From: Demequina sp. NBRC 110055
Lineage (GTDB): Bacteria; Actinomycetota; Actinomycetes; Actinomycetales; Demequinaceae
Direction of reading: 5' to 3'
Length of the DNA: 64,000 nucleotides
Assembly (NCBI RefSeq): GCF_002090135.1
Contig: NZ_BBRL01000004.1
Location: 124,001 to 188,000, forward strand
This document shows positions 33,012 to 42,010 of this stretch, piece by piece. The stretch's first letter is position 1; each line of letters opens with the position of its first letter. Under the pieces are notes generated by a model. That model was not told the DNA's origin. It did not search any database and saw nothing but the letters and a program-made list of their open reading frames with translations. Both the position numbers and the translations under genes were made by a program.

Positions 33012-33176
33012 TCAGCGCGTCTCGCGGTGCGCGGTGTGCTTGCCGCACTTCCGGCAGAACTTGGAGAGCTCCACACGGTCAGGGTTGTTGCGGCGGTTCT
33101 TGCGCGTGATGTAGTTGCGGTCCTTGCACTCGGTGCAGGCGAGCGTGATCTTCGGACGAACGTCGTTCTTGGCCAT
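33012..33176 (-). CDS. rpmG: 50S ribosomal protein L33, zinc-binding form
   Basis: 54 aa. The sequence begins [14 protein letters not shown] and carries two CXXC pairs (Cys14, Cys17, Cys41, Cys44), so it is the zinc-containing (C+) form. Actinobacteria often have a second, zinc-free copy induced by Zur under zinc limitation; none is in the window. ATG start with GGGAGA nearby. It follows tRNA-Met and tRNA-Thr on the same strand, the usual actinobacterial order. Confidence 0.96.
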   Translation of the reverse strand: MAKNDVRPKITLACTECKDRNYITRKNRRNNPDRVELSKFCRKCGKHTAHRETR

Positions 33177-33243
33177 GGTTCTCTCCCAGCCTTGTCGTGA
33201 CGCGCTTGCTTAAGGCGCGGTCGCGGACGGATCGTCCGCGTCG

Positions 33244-33317
33244 TAGCGAGGGCGGGACTTGAACCCGCGACCCCACGATTATGAGTCGTGTGCTCTAACC
33301 AACTGAGCTACCCCGCC
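33244..33317 (-). tRNA. tRNA-Met (anticodon CAT)
   Basis: Seventy-four bases. GGCGGGG opens the acceptor stem (closing with G-U pairs), the D arm is GCTC...GAGC, the anticodon loop CTCATAA sits on ACGA/TCGT, and the T arm has GGTTCAAGTCC. CCA is not encoded. The standard D-loop and lack of three G-C pairs in the anticodon stem mark it as elongator rather than initiator. Confidence 0.95.
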
Positions 33318-33370
33318 GCGAGAATGGGACCGCCGCCGTCCTCGCGAGAGGTGCGGCGGCGAGCCATCCT

Positions 33371-33446
33371 TGGAGCCCCGACAGGGAATCGAACCCTGGA
33401 CCTTTTCCTTACCATGGAAACGCTCTGCCGACTGAGCTATCGGGGC
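33371..33446 (-). tRNA. tRNA-Thr (anticodon GGT)
   Basis: Seventy-six bases including an encoded 3' CCA. The acceptor GCCCCGA pairs with TCGGGGC, the anticodon loop ATGGTAA sits on TTTCC/GGAAA, and the T arm is CAGGG-TTCGATT-CCCTG. It is 53 bases upstream of tRNA-Met and probably in one transcript with it and rpmG. Confidence 0.97.
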
Positions 33447-33566
33447 CAGCCGGACTAGGGTACACGCCCCGAGACCGATAAGTGAAATCGGCCCCCAGGG
33501 CCCTCTTTCGGGCGGCCGATGCCGTGGTCCGGTGGCGTTGTCAGCCCCCCTGGCTAGGGTGGCGGG

Positions 33567-34898
33567 ATGAGCACGGAGTTGAGCGCGCGCGAGGCTCGCC
33601 GCATCTTTCTGGCCGCCCAGTCGTTGACGACGTCGCGTCCGCGCCGGCGGGTGCGACCCGCGGACGTCACGGCCTATCTCGAGCGCCAGGGCGTGCTGCA
33701 GCTCGACACCGTCAACGTGCTTAGCCGCGCGCACTACATGCCGCTGTACTCGCGTCTGGGGCCGTACGACACGGCGATGGCCGACGACGTCCTGTGGGGG
33801 CACGAACACGGTCACGCCGCCGAGGCGTTCGAGCACTGGGGACACGAGGCCTCGGTGATGCCGCACGACCTGCTGCCGCTGATGTACCACCGCATGGTGG
33901 GCGGCGAGTCGTGGAAGGCGCGCACGCGGGCGGCGCTAGAGACAGAGCGCCCTGGCCTCATCGCCGCCGTGCAGGCGGCCGTCGAGCAGCATGGGCCCGT
34001 CGTGGCGCGCGATCTCGAACACCTTGCTCCCGCCGAGGGGCCACGGGGGCCATGGTGGGACCAGGGCCACGTGAAGCGCGCCCTCGAGTACCTCTTCATG
34101 ACGGGCGGCGTTGCCGCCTCGCGGGGACGGCACTTTGCGCGCACGTACGACTCGACCGAGCGGGCGTGGGGCGAGGCACCTGCCACCCTGGGGGCGGATG
34201 ACCCGGGCGCGACGCCCGCGTCCTGGGGTCAATCCCCGAGCGCCGCACGCCAGGCGCTATTCGATCGCGCGCTGGGTGCGTGCGGCATCGGCACCCTGCG
34301 AGACCTGGCCGACCACTTCCGGCTCCCCTTCGCGGCCGGCGCCCGCGGCAGCGACGGCGAGGGGGCGGCGGTGTGGGCGGCATCGGCCGTCGAGCGCGGG
34401 CTCGCCCAGTGGGTCACGGTCGAGGGCTGGAAGGACCGCGCGCTCCTCGCCACCGACGCGGTGGACCCCGGTCGCGCGGGCGCCACGGCACTGCTCAGCC
34501 CCTTCGACCCCGTGTGCTGGTTCCGACCCAGGTTGAAGCGCATGTTCGGCGTCGACTACCGCATCGAGATCTATACGCCCGAGGAGAAGCGTCAATACGG
34601 GTACTACTGCCTGCCGCTGCTGGTCGGCGACCAGATTCCCGCGCGCTTCGACCTCAAGGCGGACCGCAAGGCGGGCATGCTGCTGGTCCAGGCCTCATGG
34701 CGCGAGCCAGCGGCCGCCCCCGGGTCGCGCCGGTTGCCCGACGATCGCGTCGCCGCGGCAGCGGCGCGGGAATTACTCACCATGGCCCGGTGGTTGGACC
34801 TCGAGTCGGTCAGCGTCGCCCCTCGTGGCGACCTCGCCCCGACTCTCGCATCTGCCCTGGTTCCCGCGGGCGCCGGCACAGATGCGGCGTTAGGGTGA
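33567..34898 (+). CDS. AlkX/YcaQ-like DNA glycosylase (HTH_42 winged-helix protein)
   Basis: 443 aa. It matches the winged-helix glycosylase family that unhooks interstrand DNA crosslinks (E. coli YcaQ/AlkX) or removes bulky alkyl adducts (Streptomyces AlkZ). The catalytic-loop motif Q-L-D is in GVLQLDTVNVL near residue 46-56, followed by the family's HYMPLYSRLG. The C-terminal domain has LLSPFDPVCWFRPRLKRMFG and YYCLPLLVGDQIPARFDLK. TAGGGT is six bases before the ATG, so the mRNA is likely leaderless. A long motif copy (33514-33527) sits upstream. Confidence 0.85.
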   Translation: MSTELSAREARRIFLAAQSLTTSRPRRRVRPADVTAYLERQGVLQLDTVNVLSRAHYMPLYSRLGPYDTAMADDVLWGHEHGHAAEAFEHWGHEASVMPHDLLPLMYHRMVGGESWKARTRAALETERPGLIAAVQAAVEQHGPVVARDLEHLAPAEGPRGPWWDQGHVKRALEYLFMTGGVAASRGRHFARTYDSTERAWGEAPATLGADDPGATPASWGQSPSAARQALFDRALGACGIGTLRDLADHFRLPFAAGARGSDGEGAAVWAASAVERGLAQWVTVEGWKDRALLATDAVDPGRAGATALLSPFDPVCWFRPRLKRMFGVDYRIEIYTPEEKRQYGYYCLPLLVGDQIPARFDLKADRKAGMLLVQASWREPAAAPGSRRLPDDRVAAAAARELLTMARWLDLESVSVAPRGDLAPTLASALVPAGAGTDAALG

Positions 34899-34956
34899 GC
34901 AGAGCGACTCCCGTGGCGATGGCCGCCACGGCTGATGAGAAAGCGAGCCCCCTTCC

Positions 34957-36429
34957 GTGAGCACTTCCCCCGCTCCGATCGCTGACGCGAAGCTCAATCG
35001 CCGCGTCCTCGGCATCACCATCGGAGCCGCACTCGGCGGCTTCCTGTTCGGCTTCGACTCGTCCGTCATCAACGGCGCCGTCGACTCCATCTCCTCCGAC
35101 TTCGACCTGGGCGATTCGCTCACCGGTTTCGTCGTCGCCTCCGCCCTCTTGGGATGCGCTGTCGGCGCGTGGTTCGCCGGCGGTATCGCCAACCGGTACG
35201 GGCGCATCCGCGTGATGGTGATCTCCGCGATCCTGTTCCTCGCCTCCGCCGTGGGCTCGGGGCTCGCCTTCGCGGTGTGGGACCTCATGCTGTGGCGCAT
35301 CGTCGGCGGACTCGCGATCGGCGCCGCCTCCGTGATCGCGCCCGCCTACATCGCCGAGGTGGCGCCCGCCAAGTTCCGCGGCCGCCTGGGATCCTTGCAA
35401 CAGATGGCGATCGTCCTCGGTATCTTCGCCGCGCTGCTGAGCGACCAGGTGCTCGCCGAGGTCGCCGGTGGCGCCGACGAGGTGCTGTGGTTCGGCCTCG
35501 AGGCCTGGCGCTGGATGTTCATGGTGTGCGTGATCCCCGCTCTCGTCTACGGCCTTGCGGCCCTGCGGCTTCCCGAGTCCCCCCGCTATCTGGTGTTCCG
35601 CCACCGCAAGGAGGAGGCCGCCGCGGTGCTGCGCGACTTCTCCGGCGAGCAGGACGTCGACCACCGCATCGACGAGATCGAGCGCTCCATCGGCCACGAC
35701 GAGAACCAGTCCGTGCGCGACCTGCGCGGCAACCGCCTGGGCCTCATGCCGATCGTGTGGATCGGCATCCTGCTGAGCGTCTTCCAGCAATTCGTCGGCA
35801 TCAACGTGATCTTCTACTACTCCACGTCGCTGTGGCAGTCGGTAGGATTCGAGGAGAGTCAGGCGTTCCTCACCTCGACCATCACGTCGATCACCAACAT
35901 CGTGTTCACCATCGTCGCGATCATCTTCGTCGACCGCATTGGACGCCGCCTCCTGCTGCTGATCGGATCGTCGGGCATGTTCCTGTCGCTGCTAGCGATG
36001 GCGATCGCCTTCTCGACCGCCACCGTGGACGCCGACGGCAACGCCTCGCTCGACGGCGTATGGGGCGGCGTCGCCCTGGCCGGAGCCAACCTCTTCACCG
36101 CGTTCTTCGCCGCCACGTGGGGACCGGTCGTGTGGGTGCTGCTGGGCGAGATCTTCCCCAACAGGATCCGTGCGGTCGCGCTCGCCGTGGCCGCCGCCGC
36201 CCAGTGGCTGGCCAACTGGACGATCACCATGACGTTCCCGATCTTCGCGCACATCGGCCTCACGTTCGCGTACGGCTTCTACGCGGCCATGGCGTTGCTG
36301 AGCCTCTTCTTCGTCATCTTCAAGGTGCCGGAGACCAAGGGCATGGAGCTTGAGGACATGGACGGCGTGGAGATCCACCGCGGCAAGTTCGTCAAGACCG
36401 AAGACGGCCACAAGCGCGTCATCGACTGA
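34957..36429 (+). CDS. Sugar porter family MFS transporter, XylE-like
   Basis: 490 aa, twelve spans. Sugar-porter hallmarks: GGFLFGFDSSVINGA in span 1, NRYGRIR in loop 2-3, RLPESPRYL after span 6, QQFVGINVIFYYS in span 7 and PETKG after span 12. It is probably a proton-coupled xylose or glucose importer. GTG start. It stands alone, with a strong terminator downstream. Confidence 0.93.
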   Translation: MSTSPAPIADAKLNRRVLGITIGAALGGFLFGFDSSVINGAVDSISSDFDLGDSLTGFVVASALLGCAVGAWFAGGIANRYGRIRVMVISAILFLASAVGSGLAFAVWDLMLWRIVGGLAIGAASVIAPAYIAEVAPAKFRGRLGSLQQMAIVLGIFAALLSDQVLAEVAGGADEVLWFGLEAWRWMFMVCVIPALVYGLAALRLPESPRYLVFRHRKEEAAAVLRDFSGEQDVDHRIDEIERSIGHDENQSVRDLRGNRLGLMPIVWIGILLSVFQQFVGINVIFYYSTSLWQSVGFEESQAFLTSTITSITNIVFTIVAIIFVDRIGRRLLLLIGSSGMFLSLLAMAIAFSTATVDADGNASLDGVWGGVALAGANLFTAFFAATWGPVVWVLLGEIFPNRIRAVALAVAAAAQWLANWTITMTFPIFAHIGLTFAYGFYAAMALLSLFFVIFKVPETKGMELEDMDGVEIHRGKFVKTEDGHKRVID

Positions 36430-36441
36430 CCCCTCGCCTCT

Positions 36442-36478
36442 CGCGTCAGCCCGGGACCGTCGGTCCCGGGCTGACGCG
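36442..36478 (+). terminator. Terminator of the sugar porter gene
   Basis: A 17-bp perfect stem, arms 36442-36458 and 36462-36478, loop GTC, starting 12 bases past the stop. Only 25 bases then remain before the next gene's start. Confidence 0.88.
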
Positions 36479-36503
36479 CGTCTGCGGGCCTACTGTGGCT
36501 CGT

Positions 36504-37583
36504 GTGACCTGGTTCTACGATCCGCTGCGCTCGTACGAGGACAACTACGCGCACGGCCCCTTCGGGGCGTGGGCGGCCGATGCCGTGGCCGGGTCACCCG
36601 TCCAGGCCTCCTCGCGCGACACCGACCACACCTTCCTGGGCCGGCCCGTGCACCGGCCCTTCGGGATCCCCGCCGGCCCGCTCGTCAATGCCGCGTTCTG
36701 TGCCGCGGCCTTCGCGCATGGGGTCGACATCGCGGTTTACAAGACGGTGCGCACCCGAGCGCACGCCTCGCACCCCTTCCCCAACTGCCTCGCGGTCACC
36801 ACGGAGGGCCCGCTCAATCCCGACCGACTCGACACGCTCGTCGCCGGCTCCGATCTGAACCGCGCGCGGTCCATTTCCAACTCCTTCGGGGTCCCGTCGC
36901 GTGATCCCGATGAGTGGCAGCCCGACATGGCACGCGCTGTGGCGGCAGCGGGGCCGGGTCAGGTGCTGGTGGGCTCCTTTCAAGGCACGGGGCGCGGCAG
37001 CGGCGAGGACGCCTACGTCGCAGACCACGTGCGCGCGGCCGAACTCTGCGTCGAGGCGGGCGCACCGATCCTCGAGATGAACCTGTCCTGCCCGAACGAG
37101 GGCACCGGGAACCTGCTGTGCTTCGACACGGCTCTCGTGGCCCGCATCGCCGCCGCGGTTAAGGAGGCGGTGGGCGACGTGCCTGTGGTGCTGAAGCTCG
37201 CCCACTTCGCGTCGCAGCCCGCACTGGAGGAGTTCCTCGCCGCAACGGCGCCCATCGTCGACGGCTACGGGGCCATCAACACGGTGCCCGCGCGCCTCGT
37301 CGATTCCACCGGGGCCGCCGCGCTGCCCGGGGCCGGACGCGAGATCGCTGGGGTGTGCGGCGAGGCGATCCTTCCCGCGGCCATCGCCATGGTGCGCCGC
37401 ATCGCGCGCTGGAGGTCAGATGCCGGAGCGGACGTCTCGATCATTGGCGTGGGCGGGGTCATGAGCCTCACGGACGTGGCGGCCCACGTCGCCGCGGGTG
37501 CCGACGCGGTGATGAGCGCGACCGGCGCGATGGTGGACCCGGAACTCGGGCGGCGTGTCGCGGACGCGTCCTGGCCCGTTTAG
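36504..37583 (+). CDS. Dihydroorotate dehydrogenase family protein
   Basis: 359 aa FMN-dependent TIM barrel. The catalytic loop NLSCPN (class 1-like Cys) is followed by EGTGNLL, and KLAHF, INTVP and a C-terminal GVGGVMS phosphate-binding turn are present. It could be DHODase or a relative acting on another pyrimidine or dihydro-substrate; no pyrimidine genes are adjacent. I prefer GTG 36504 because TACTGT (36491-36496) lies seven bases upstream (leaderless). The in-frame GTG at 36495 would overlap that box. An exact 16-base motif copy is at 36575-36590 within it. Confidence 0.82.
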   Translation: MTWFYDPLRSYEDNYAHGPFGAWAADAVAGSPVQASSRDTDHTFLGRPVHRPFGIPAGPLVNAAFCAAAFAHGVDIAVYKTVRTRAHASHPFPNCLAVTTEGPLNPDRLDTLVAGSDLNRARSISNSFGVPSRDPDEWQPDMARAVAAAGPGQVLVGSFQGTGRGSGEDAYVADHVRAAELCVEAGAPILEMNLSCPNEGTGNLLCFDTALVARIAAAVKEAVGDVPVVLKLAHFASQPALEEFLAATAPIVDGYGAINTVPARLVDSTGAAALPGAGREIAGVCGEAILPAAIAMVRRIARWRSDAGADVSIIGVGGVMSLTDVAAHVAAGADAVMSATGAMVDPELGRRVADASWPV

Positions 37584-37629
37584 GAGGCGTCCTACGGACC
37601 CGTGGGACTTAGGGCCCAGGCACTCCTCA

Positions 37630-37677
37630 CAACCAGATCTAGTGTCATCTCTCACACGGCACCCCCACATGTAGTGG
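37630..37677 (+). promoter_or_regulatory. Pair of NrdR-box-like sites upstream of nrdD
   Basis: CAACCAGATCTAGTGT (37630-37645) and CCCCCACATGTAGTGG (37662-37677) match the NrdR box ACACWATATATWGTGT at 11 and 10 of 16 positions. Their TAGTG cores are 32 bases apart, three helical turns, which is the known arrangement of paired NrdR boxes. They lie 46-93 bases before the nrdD start. NrdR represses ribonucleotide reductase genes when dATP is high; the nrdR gene is not in the window. Confidence 0.65.
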
Positions 37678-37722
37678 TACGGGTCGCCGGGCCAGACCAT
37701 CGTCGGGGAGGGAATCAGGGTC

Positions 37723-40050
37723 ATGACCATCGCGGATAGTGATCGCATCACCACGGACTCGACGGTCGTGAGCCTGCGCGTCGTCAAGCGCGACGGCCGC
37801 ACCCTGGACTTTGACGCTCGGCGCATCCAGGCGGCGCTCGCCAAGGCCTTCCGCGAGGTACACGGAGCAGACACCGCCGCGCACGAGGCGCGGGTGGCCG
37901 CGCTGACCGCCAGCATCGTCGACGAGCTCCGGGCGGGCCACGTAGGCGACGTCAAGATCTACGAGATCCAGGGCGCCGTCGAGCACGAGCTGCTCGAGGC
38001 CGGCGAATACGACGTGGCGCGCGCGTACATCGACTACCGGGTTGCACGCGACTTCCGTCGCGCGAAGGCGACCGACCTCAACCACACCGTGACCACCCTG
38101 CTCGAGAAGGAATCCTCGGTCGTCAACGAGAACGCGAACAAGGACGCCGACGTGTTCAACACGCAGCGCGATCTCACCGCAGGCCTCGTGGGCAAGGCCA
38201 TCGGCCTGAGGATGCTGCCCCCTCACGTCGCGAACGCTCATACCAAGGGCGACCTGCACTTCCACGACCTCGACTATCAGCCGTATGCCCCCATGACGAA
38301 CTGCTGCCTCATCGACGTGCCCGAGATGCTCGCGCACGGCTTCCGGATGGGCAACGCGGAGATCGAGCCGCCGCGCTCCATCCAGACCGCGACCGCACAG
38401 ATCTCGCAGATCATCGCCAACGTGTCCTCGAGCCAGTACGGCGGCTGCACCGTGGACCGCATCGACGAGGTCCTCGCCCCCTACGCGGCCCTCAACTACG
38501 ACAAGCACCTCGGCGAGGCGGCGACGTGGATCGCCGACCCCAGCCAGCATCGGCCGTACGCCGAGGCGCGCACGCGCAAGGACATCGAGGACGCGATGCA
38601 GTCCCTCGAGTACGAGATCAACACGCTGTTCACGTCCAACGGGCAGACGCCCTTCACGTCCGTCGGCTTCGGGCTCGGTACCGGCTGGTACGAGCGGGAG
38701 ATCCAGAAGGCCATCCTCGAGATCCGCCGGCGCGGCTTGGGCAAGGAGGGCCGCACGGCGATCTTCCCTAAGTTGCTGTTCACGCTGCGCCGCGGCGTCA
38801 ACCTCGAGCCGGACGACCCCAACTACGACATCAAGGAACTGGCGGTGCTGTGCGCGACGGAGCGCATGTACCCCGACGTGCTGTCGTACGACAAGATCGT
38901 GGAGCTCACCGGCTCCTTCAAGGCGCCCATGGGGTGCCGCTCGTTCCTGCAGGGCTGGACCGATGCGGACGGCAACGACGTCGTGAATGGCCGCATGAAT
39001 CTGGGCGTCGTGACGCTCAACCTGCCTCGCATCGCGCTCGAGGCAGCGGGGGATCTGGACTCCTTCTGGCGACTCCTGGACGAGCGTCTCGCGGTGGCGC
39101 ACGACGCCCTCACGTTCCGCGTGGCCCGCTGCAAGGAGGCCGTGCCCGCGAACGCGCCCATCCTGTACGTGCATGGTGCGTTCGGGCAGCGCCTGGCGGT
39201 CGAGGACGACGTGGACGACCTGTTCCGCGACGGCCGCGCCACGGTGTCGCTGGGATACATCGGCCTGTACGAGGTCGCCACGGCGTTCCACGGCGGGCAG
39301 TGGGAGTCGCTGCCGGAGGCCAAGGAACTGACGCTCGCGGTACTGCGCCGGCTCGCGGCAGCGACCGCCGCGTGGAAGGCCGAGTCCGGGTACCACTTCT
39401 CGGTGTACTCGACGCCGTCCGAGTCGCTCACGGACCGCTTCTGCCGGTTGGACCGCGAGCGCTTTGGCTCCGTCGCGGACATCACCGACAAGGACTACTA
39501 CACCAACTCGTTCCACTACGACGTGCGCAAGGCGCCGACGCCGTTCGAGAAGCTCGACTTCGAGGCGCCCTACCCGCAGTACGCGTCCGGCGGCTTCATT
39601 CACTACGTCGAGTACCCCGTGCTGCGCAGCAACCCCCGGGCCCTCGAGGCGGTGTGGGACTACGCCTACGACCGCGTGGGCTATCTGGGTACCAACACGC
39701 CCATCGACCGCTGCTACGCGTGCGGCTTCACCGGAGACTTCGACCCCACCGCGCGCGGCTTCGCGTGCCCCGAATGCGGCAACGACGACCCACGCACCTG
39801 CGACGTCGTGAAGCGCACGTGCGGGTACCTGGGCAACCCCCAGGCGCGACCCATGGTTCACGGCAGGCACGAGGAGATCGCGGCGCGGGTCAAGCACCTG
39901 CCCGGGACCGTGCGCCTTGGCGGCGACAGCGCCGTCGAGCGCGCTGGGGGTGCCACAGCGGTGAGCGTGGCTGCTGCCGGCGCGGCCGGGTCGATTCAAG
40001 CGGCGTCCGGTTCGCGCGGCAGTGAGGGCGGTCCCGGGGGCCGGGGATGA
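37723..40050 (+). CDS. nrdD: Anaerobic ribonucleoside-triphosphate reductase, class III
   Basis: Glycyl-radical enzyme that makes dNTPs without oxygen, 775 aa. It has an N-terminal ATP-cone (about 15-105) for allosteric control and a large barrel. The C-terminal zinc site is Cys664/667/682/685, and the glycyl radical is expected at Gly701 in RTCGYLG. After about residue 728 a Gly/Ala-rich tail of low complexity is added. RBS GGGAGG. It overlaps nrdG by four bases. It implies growth or survival under anoxia. Confidence 0.96.
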   Translation: MTIADSDRITTDSTVVSLRVVKRDGRTLDFDARRIQAALAKAFREVHGADTAAHEARVAALTASIVDELRAGHVGDVKIYEIQGAVEHELLEAGEYDVARAYIDYRVARDFRRAKATDLNHTVTTLLEKESSVVNENANKDADVFNTQRDLTAGLVGKAIGLRMLPPHVANAHTKGDLHFHDLDYQPYAPMTNCCLIDVPEMLAHGFRMGNAEIEPPRSIQTATAQISQIIANVSSSQYGGCTVDRIDEVLAPYAALNYDKHLGEAATWIADPSQHRPYAEARTRKDIEDAMQSLEYEINTLFTSNGQTPFTSVGFGLGTGWYEREIQKAILEIRRRGLGKEGRTAIFPKLLFTLRRGVNLEPDDPNYDIKELAVLCATERMYPDVLSYDKIVELTGSFKAPMGCRSFLQGWTDADGNDVVNGRMNLGVVTLNLPRIALEAAGDLDSFWRLLDERLAVAHDALTFRVARCKEAVPANAPILYVHGAFGQRLAVEDDVDDLFRDGRATVSLGYIGLYEVATAFHGGQWESLPEAKELTLAVLRRLAAATAAWKAESGYHFSVYSTPSESLTDRFCRLDRERFGSVADITDKDYYTNSFHYDVRKAPTPFEKLDFEAPYPQYASGGFIHYVEYPVLRSNPRALEAVWDYAYDRVGYLGTNTPIDRCYACGFTGDFDPTARGFACPECGNDDPRTCDVVKRTCGYLGNPQARPMVHGRHEEIAARVKHLPGTVRLGGDSAVERAGGATAVSVAAAGAAGSIQAASGSRGSEGGPGGRG

Positions 40051-40595
40051 CGCGCGAGCCGGACGTCCGCACGTGGCAGGCGACCAAGGTGTCGCACTCC
40101 TACGTCGCGGACTACAAACCCTTCTCCTTCGTCGACGGCGAGGGTGTGCGGTGCTCCCTCTATGTCGCGGGCTGCCTTTTTAAGTGCGACGGCTGCTACA
40201 ACGAGGCGGCGTGGTCGTTCCGGTACGGACAGCCCTACTCAGCCGAGCTCGAGGACCGCATGGTGGCCGATCTGGCTCACCCCTCGATTCAGGGTCTGTC
40301 GTTGCTGGGCGGCGAGCCGTTCCTCAATACCCAGGTGGCGCTCGCCGCGGTGCGCCGGCTGCGCGCCGAGTTCGGGAGCACTCGCGACGTGTGGTGCTGG
40401 ACGGGCTACCGGTTCGAGGCGCTGCTGGAGGACTCCGACGACAAGCGTGCGCTGCTCGCCGAGATCGACGTGCTGATCGATGGCACCTACGAAGAGTCGC
40501 AGCGAGACCTATCGCTCGCGTTCCGGGGCTCACGCAACCAGCGGGTGCTGGACGCCCGTGCGTCCGTCGCGGCGGGCAACGCCATCGAGCGCTGA
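40047..40595 (+). CDS. nrdG: Anaerobic ribonucleotide reductase activating protein
   Basis: Radical-SAM activase, 182 aa, that abstracts hydrogen from the NrdD glycine. The cluster motif is Cys43-X3-Cys47-X2-Cys50 (GCLFKCDGC), followed by SLLGGEPFLN, the SAM-binding GGE motif. It starts within the nrdD stop (ATGA). It ends only seven bases from the convergent HNH nuclease gene, with no hairpin between, so the two mRNAs probably overlap at their 3' ends. Confidence 0.96.
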   Translation: MTREPDVRTWQATKVSHSYVADYKPFSFVDGEGVRCSLYVAGCLFKCDGCYNEAAWSFRYGQPYSAELEDRMVADLAHPSIQGLSLLGGEPFLNTQVALAAVRRLRAEFGSTRDVWCWTGYRFEALLEDSDDKRALLAEIDVLIDGTYEESQRDLSLAFRGSRNQRVLDARASVAAGNAIER

Positions 40596-40602
40596 CGGGC
40601 GC

Positions 40603-41670
40603 CTACTCGCAGACCACCCCGTCGCCGTCACGATCCGAGTACCACTCGTACTCGGGGTCGGTGCCCTTGACGTACGGGCCGTAGCCGGAGGGCAGGTCCT
40701 TGCAGTACGGGTAGCGCTCGTCCAGTTCGGGTTCTGATGTCTCCGTGGGCGCGGCCTGCGCGTTCGACGATTTCTTGGGCGCCGGGGTGTCCTGGGGCTC
40801 GGCGGTCTTCGCCGGCGCCGGAGCCTCGCCCAGACCCGTCGAAACCACGGGCTGATCGCCGGGCGCTGGAAGCTCCTGATCCGGGCACGTCTCGAGAACG
40901 TCGACCATCGCATCGAGCTCGGCCGGGGTCACCCACAGGGAGTACTTGGCCTTCACGGCGACCTGACGCGCCACGTACTCGCAGCGGAAATCCGCCTCGG
41001 GCGGCAGCCACTCGGAGGCGTCGTCGTCGCCCTTGGAGCGATTCTCACCAGCATCCACCGGTTCGAGGTTCAACGGATCGTTCGCGAACGACACTCGCTC
41101 GGAGTAGGTGAGGTCCTGAGCGCCCGTGGTCCACGCTGCTGACAGCGCCACGAGGTGATCGATGTCGACCTCACTCGCCCCTCCACGCTCGAAGTGAATC
41201 CACTCCCCCGTGAACGGATCTGGGAGGTCGCCCGCGGTCACCGTGCACGATCCCGAGATCTCGATGTTCTTGAGGCGCTCCCCCAACATGTCGTCGCGGG
41301 TGGAGCAGCCGTTGCGGTCCACGTCGACCCAGCCATCACCGAACTGCTCACGGGAGTAACCGTCGCTCGACGCGGCCTCACGGACCGCGAGCGCAAACAC
41401 TGCTGCCATCGCCGAGCCCGCGGCATCGGACGAGGCCGACGGCGAGGGGCTTGCCTCCGCGCGCGAGGCGCTCGGGCTGGGCGACGGCTCCGCAGTAGCC
41501 GACGCCGACGGGATACTCGAGACGGGCGTGGGAGACGCGTTCACGGATGTCTCGCCGCTCGTGCTCACACTGTCGGCAGGGACCGCGCACCCGGCGGCAA
41601 GGATCGCGACGGCGACGGCCAGCGCGGCCGTGCGCACGCGCGCGGGTAGGTGCATCAACAGCGGCGTCAT
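40603..41670 (-). CDS. Secreted HNH nuclease lipoprotein with Excalibur domain
   Basis: 355 aa. It has a lipoprotein signal ending in ILAAGC (Cys28), then a Ser/Pro/Ala linker to about residue 85. An HNH-type nuclease domain follows (EVDIDHLVALSAAW, then FANDPLNLEPVDAGENRSKG). After a second Pro-rich linker, a C-terminal Excalibur calcium-binding motif ends in DRDGDGVVCE. It is likely a surface nuclease for DNA uptake, nutrition or phage DNA degradation, as proposed for related secreted HNH proteins. GAGGGAG precedes the ATG. Confidence 0.88.
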   Translation of the reverse strand: MTPLLMHLPARVRTAALAVAVAILAAGCAVPADSVSTSGETSVNASPTPVSSIPSASATAEPSPSPSASRAEASPSPSASSDAAGSAMAAVFALAVREAASSDGYSREQFGDGWVDVDRNGCSTRDDMLGERLKNIEISGSCTVTAGDLPDPFTGEWIHFERGGASEVDIDHLVALSAAWTTGAQDLTYSERVSFANDPLNLEPVDAGENRSKGDDDASEWLPPEADFRCEYVARQVAVKAKYSLWVTPAELDAMVDVLETCPDQELPAPGDQPVVSTGLGEAPAPAKTAEPQDTPAPKKSSNAQAAPTETSEPELDERYPYCKDLPSGYGPYVKGTDPEYEWYSDRDGDGVVCE

Positions 41671-41763
41671 GGTGCTCCCTCAGCGTCTGACTGCCCGGCA
41701 CTGTAGCCTCGCCCGCACCCCGGCACGAGCCAGTGTGACCCTTATCTCAGTGACGAGAATGAC

Positions 41764-41789
41764 GAAGGCCCCGCCGAAGCGGGGCCTTC
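41764..41789 (-). terminator. Terminator of tRNA-Tyr
   Basis: GAAGGCCCCGC / GCGGGGCCTTC, 11-bp perfect stem with a CGAA loop, six bases past the tRNA 3' end. Confidence 0.88.
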
Positions 41790-41794
41790 TGTAG

Positions 41795-41876
41795 TGGCAG
41801 GTGAGGGATTCGAACCCCCGAAGTCAGTGACGGCTGATTTACAGTCAGCTCCCTTTGGCCGCTCGGGCAACCTGCC
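41795..41876 (-). tRNA. tRNA-Tyr (anticodon GTA)
   Basis: Eighty-two bases with the long variable arm of class II tRNAs. Acceptor GGCAGGT/ACCTGCC, anticodon loop CTGTAAA on GCTGA/TCAGC, T arm GGGTTCGAATCCC. CCA is not encoded. Single-gene transcript closed by its own terminator. Confidence 0.97.
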
Positions 41877-42010
41877 GTGCTCCCGGTCCGCGAGGAACCT
41901 GGCGCGCATGGAAGGATAGCAACCAAAGCGGCTCCGACGCGAATCCGTGCCGGACGCAGACAACCCAGACGCATGGGCCGCCCCTCCGGCGGTCCCCAAA
42001 GGAGGATGAC

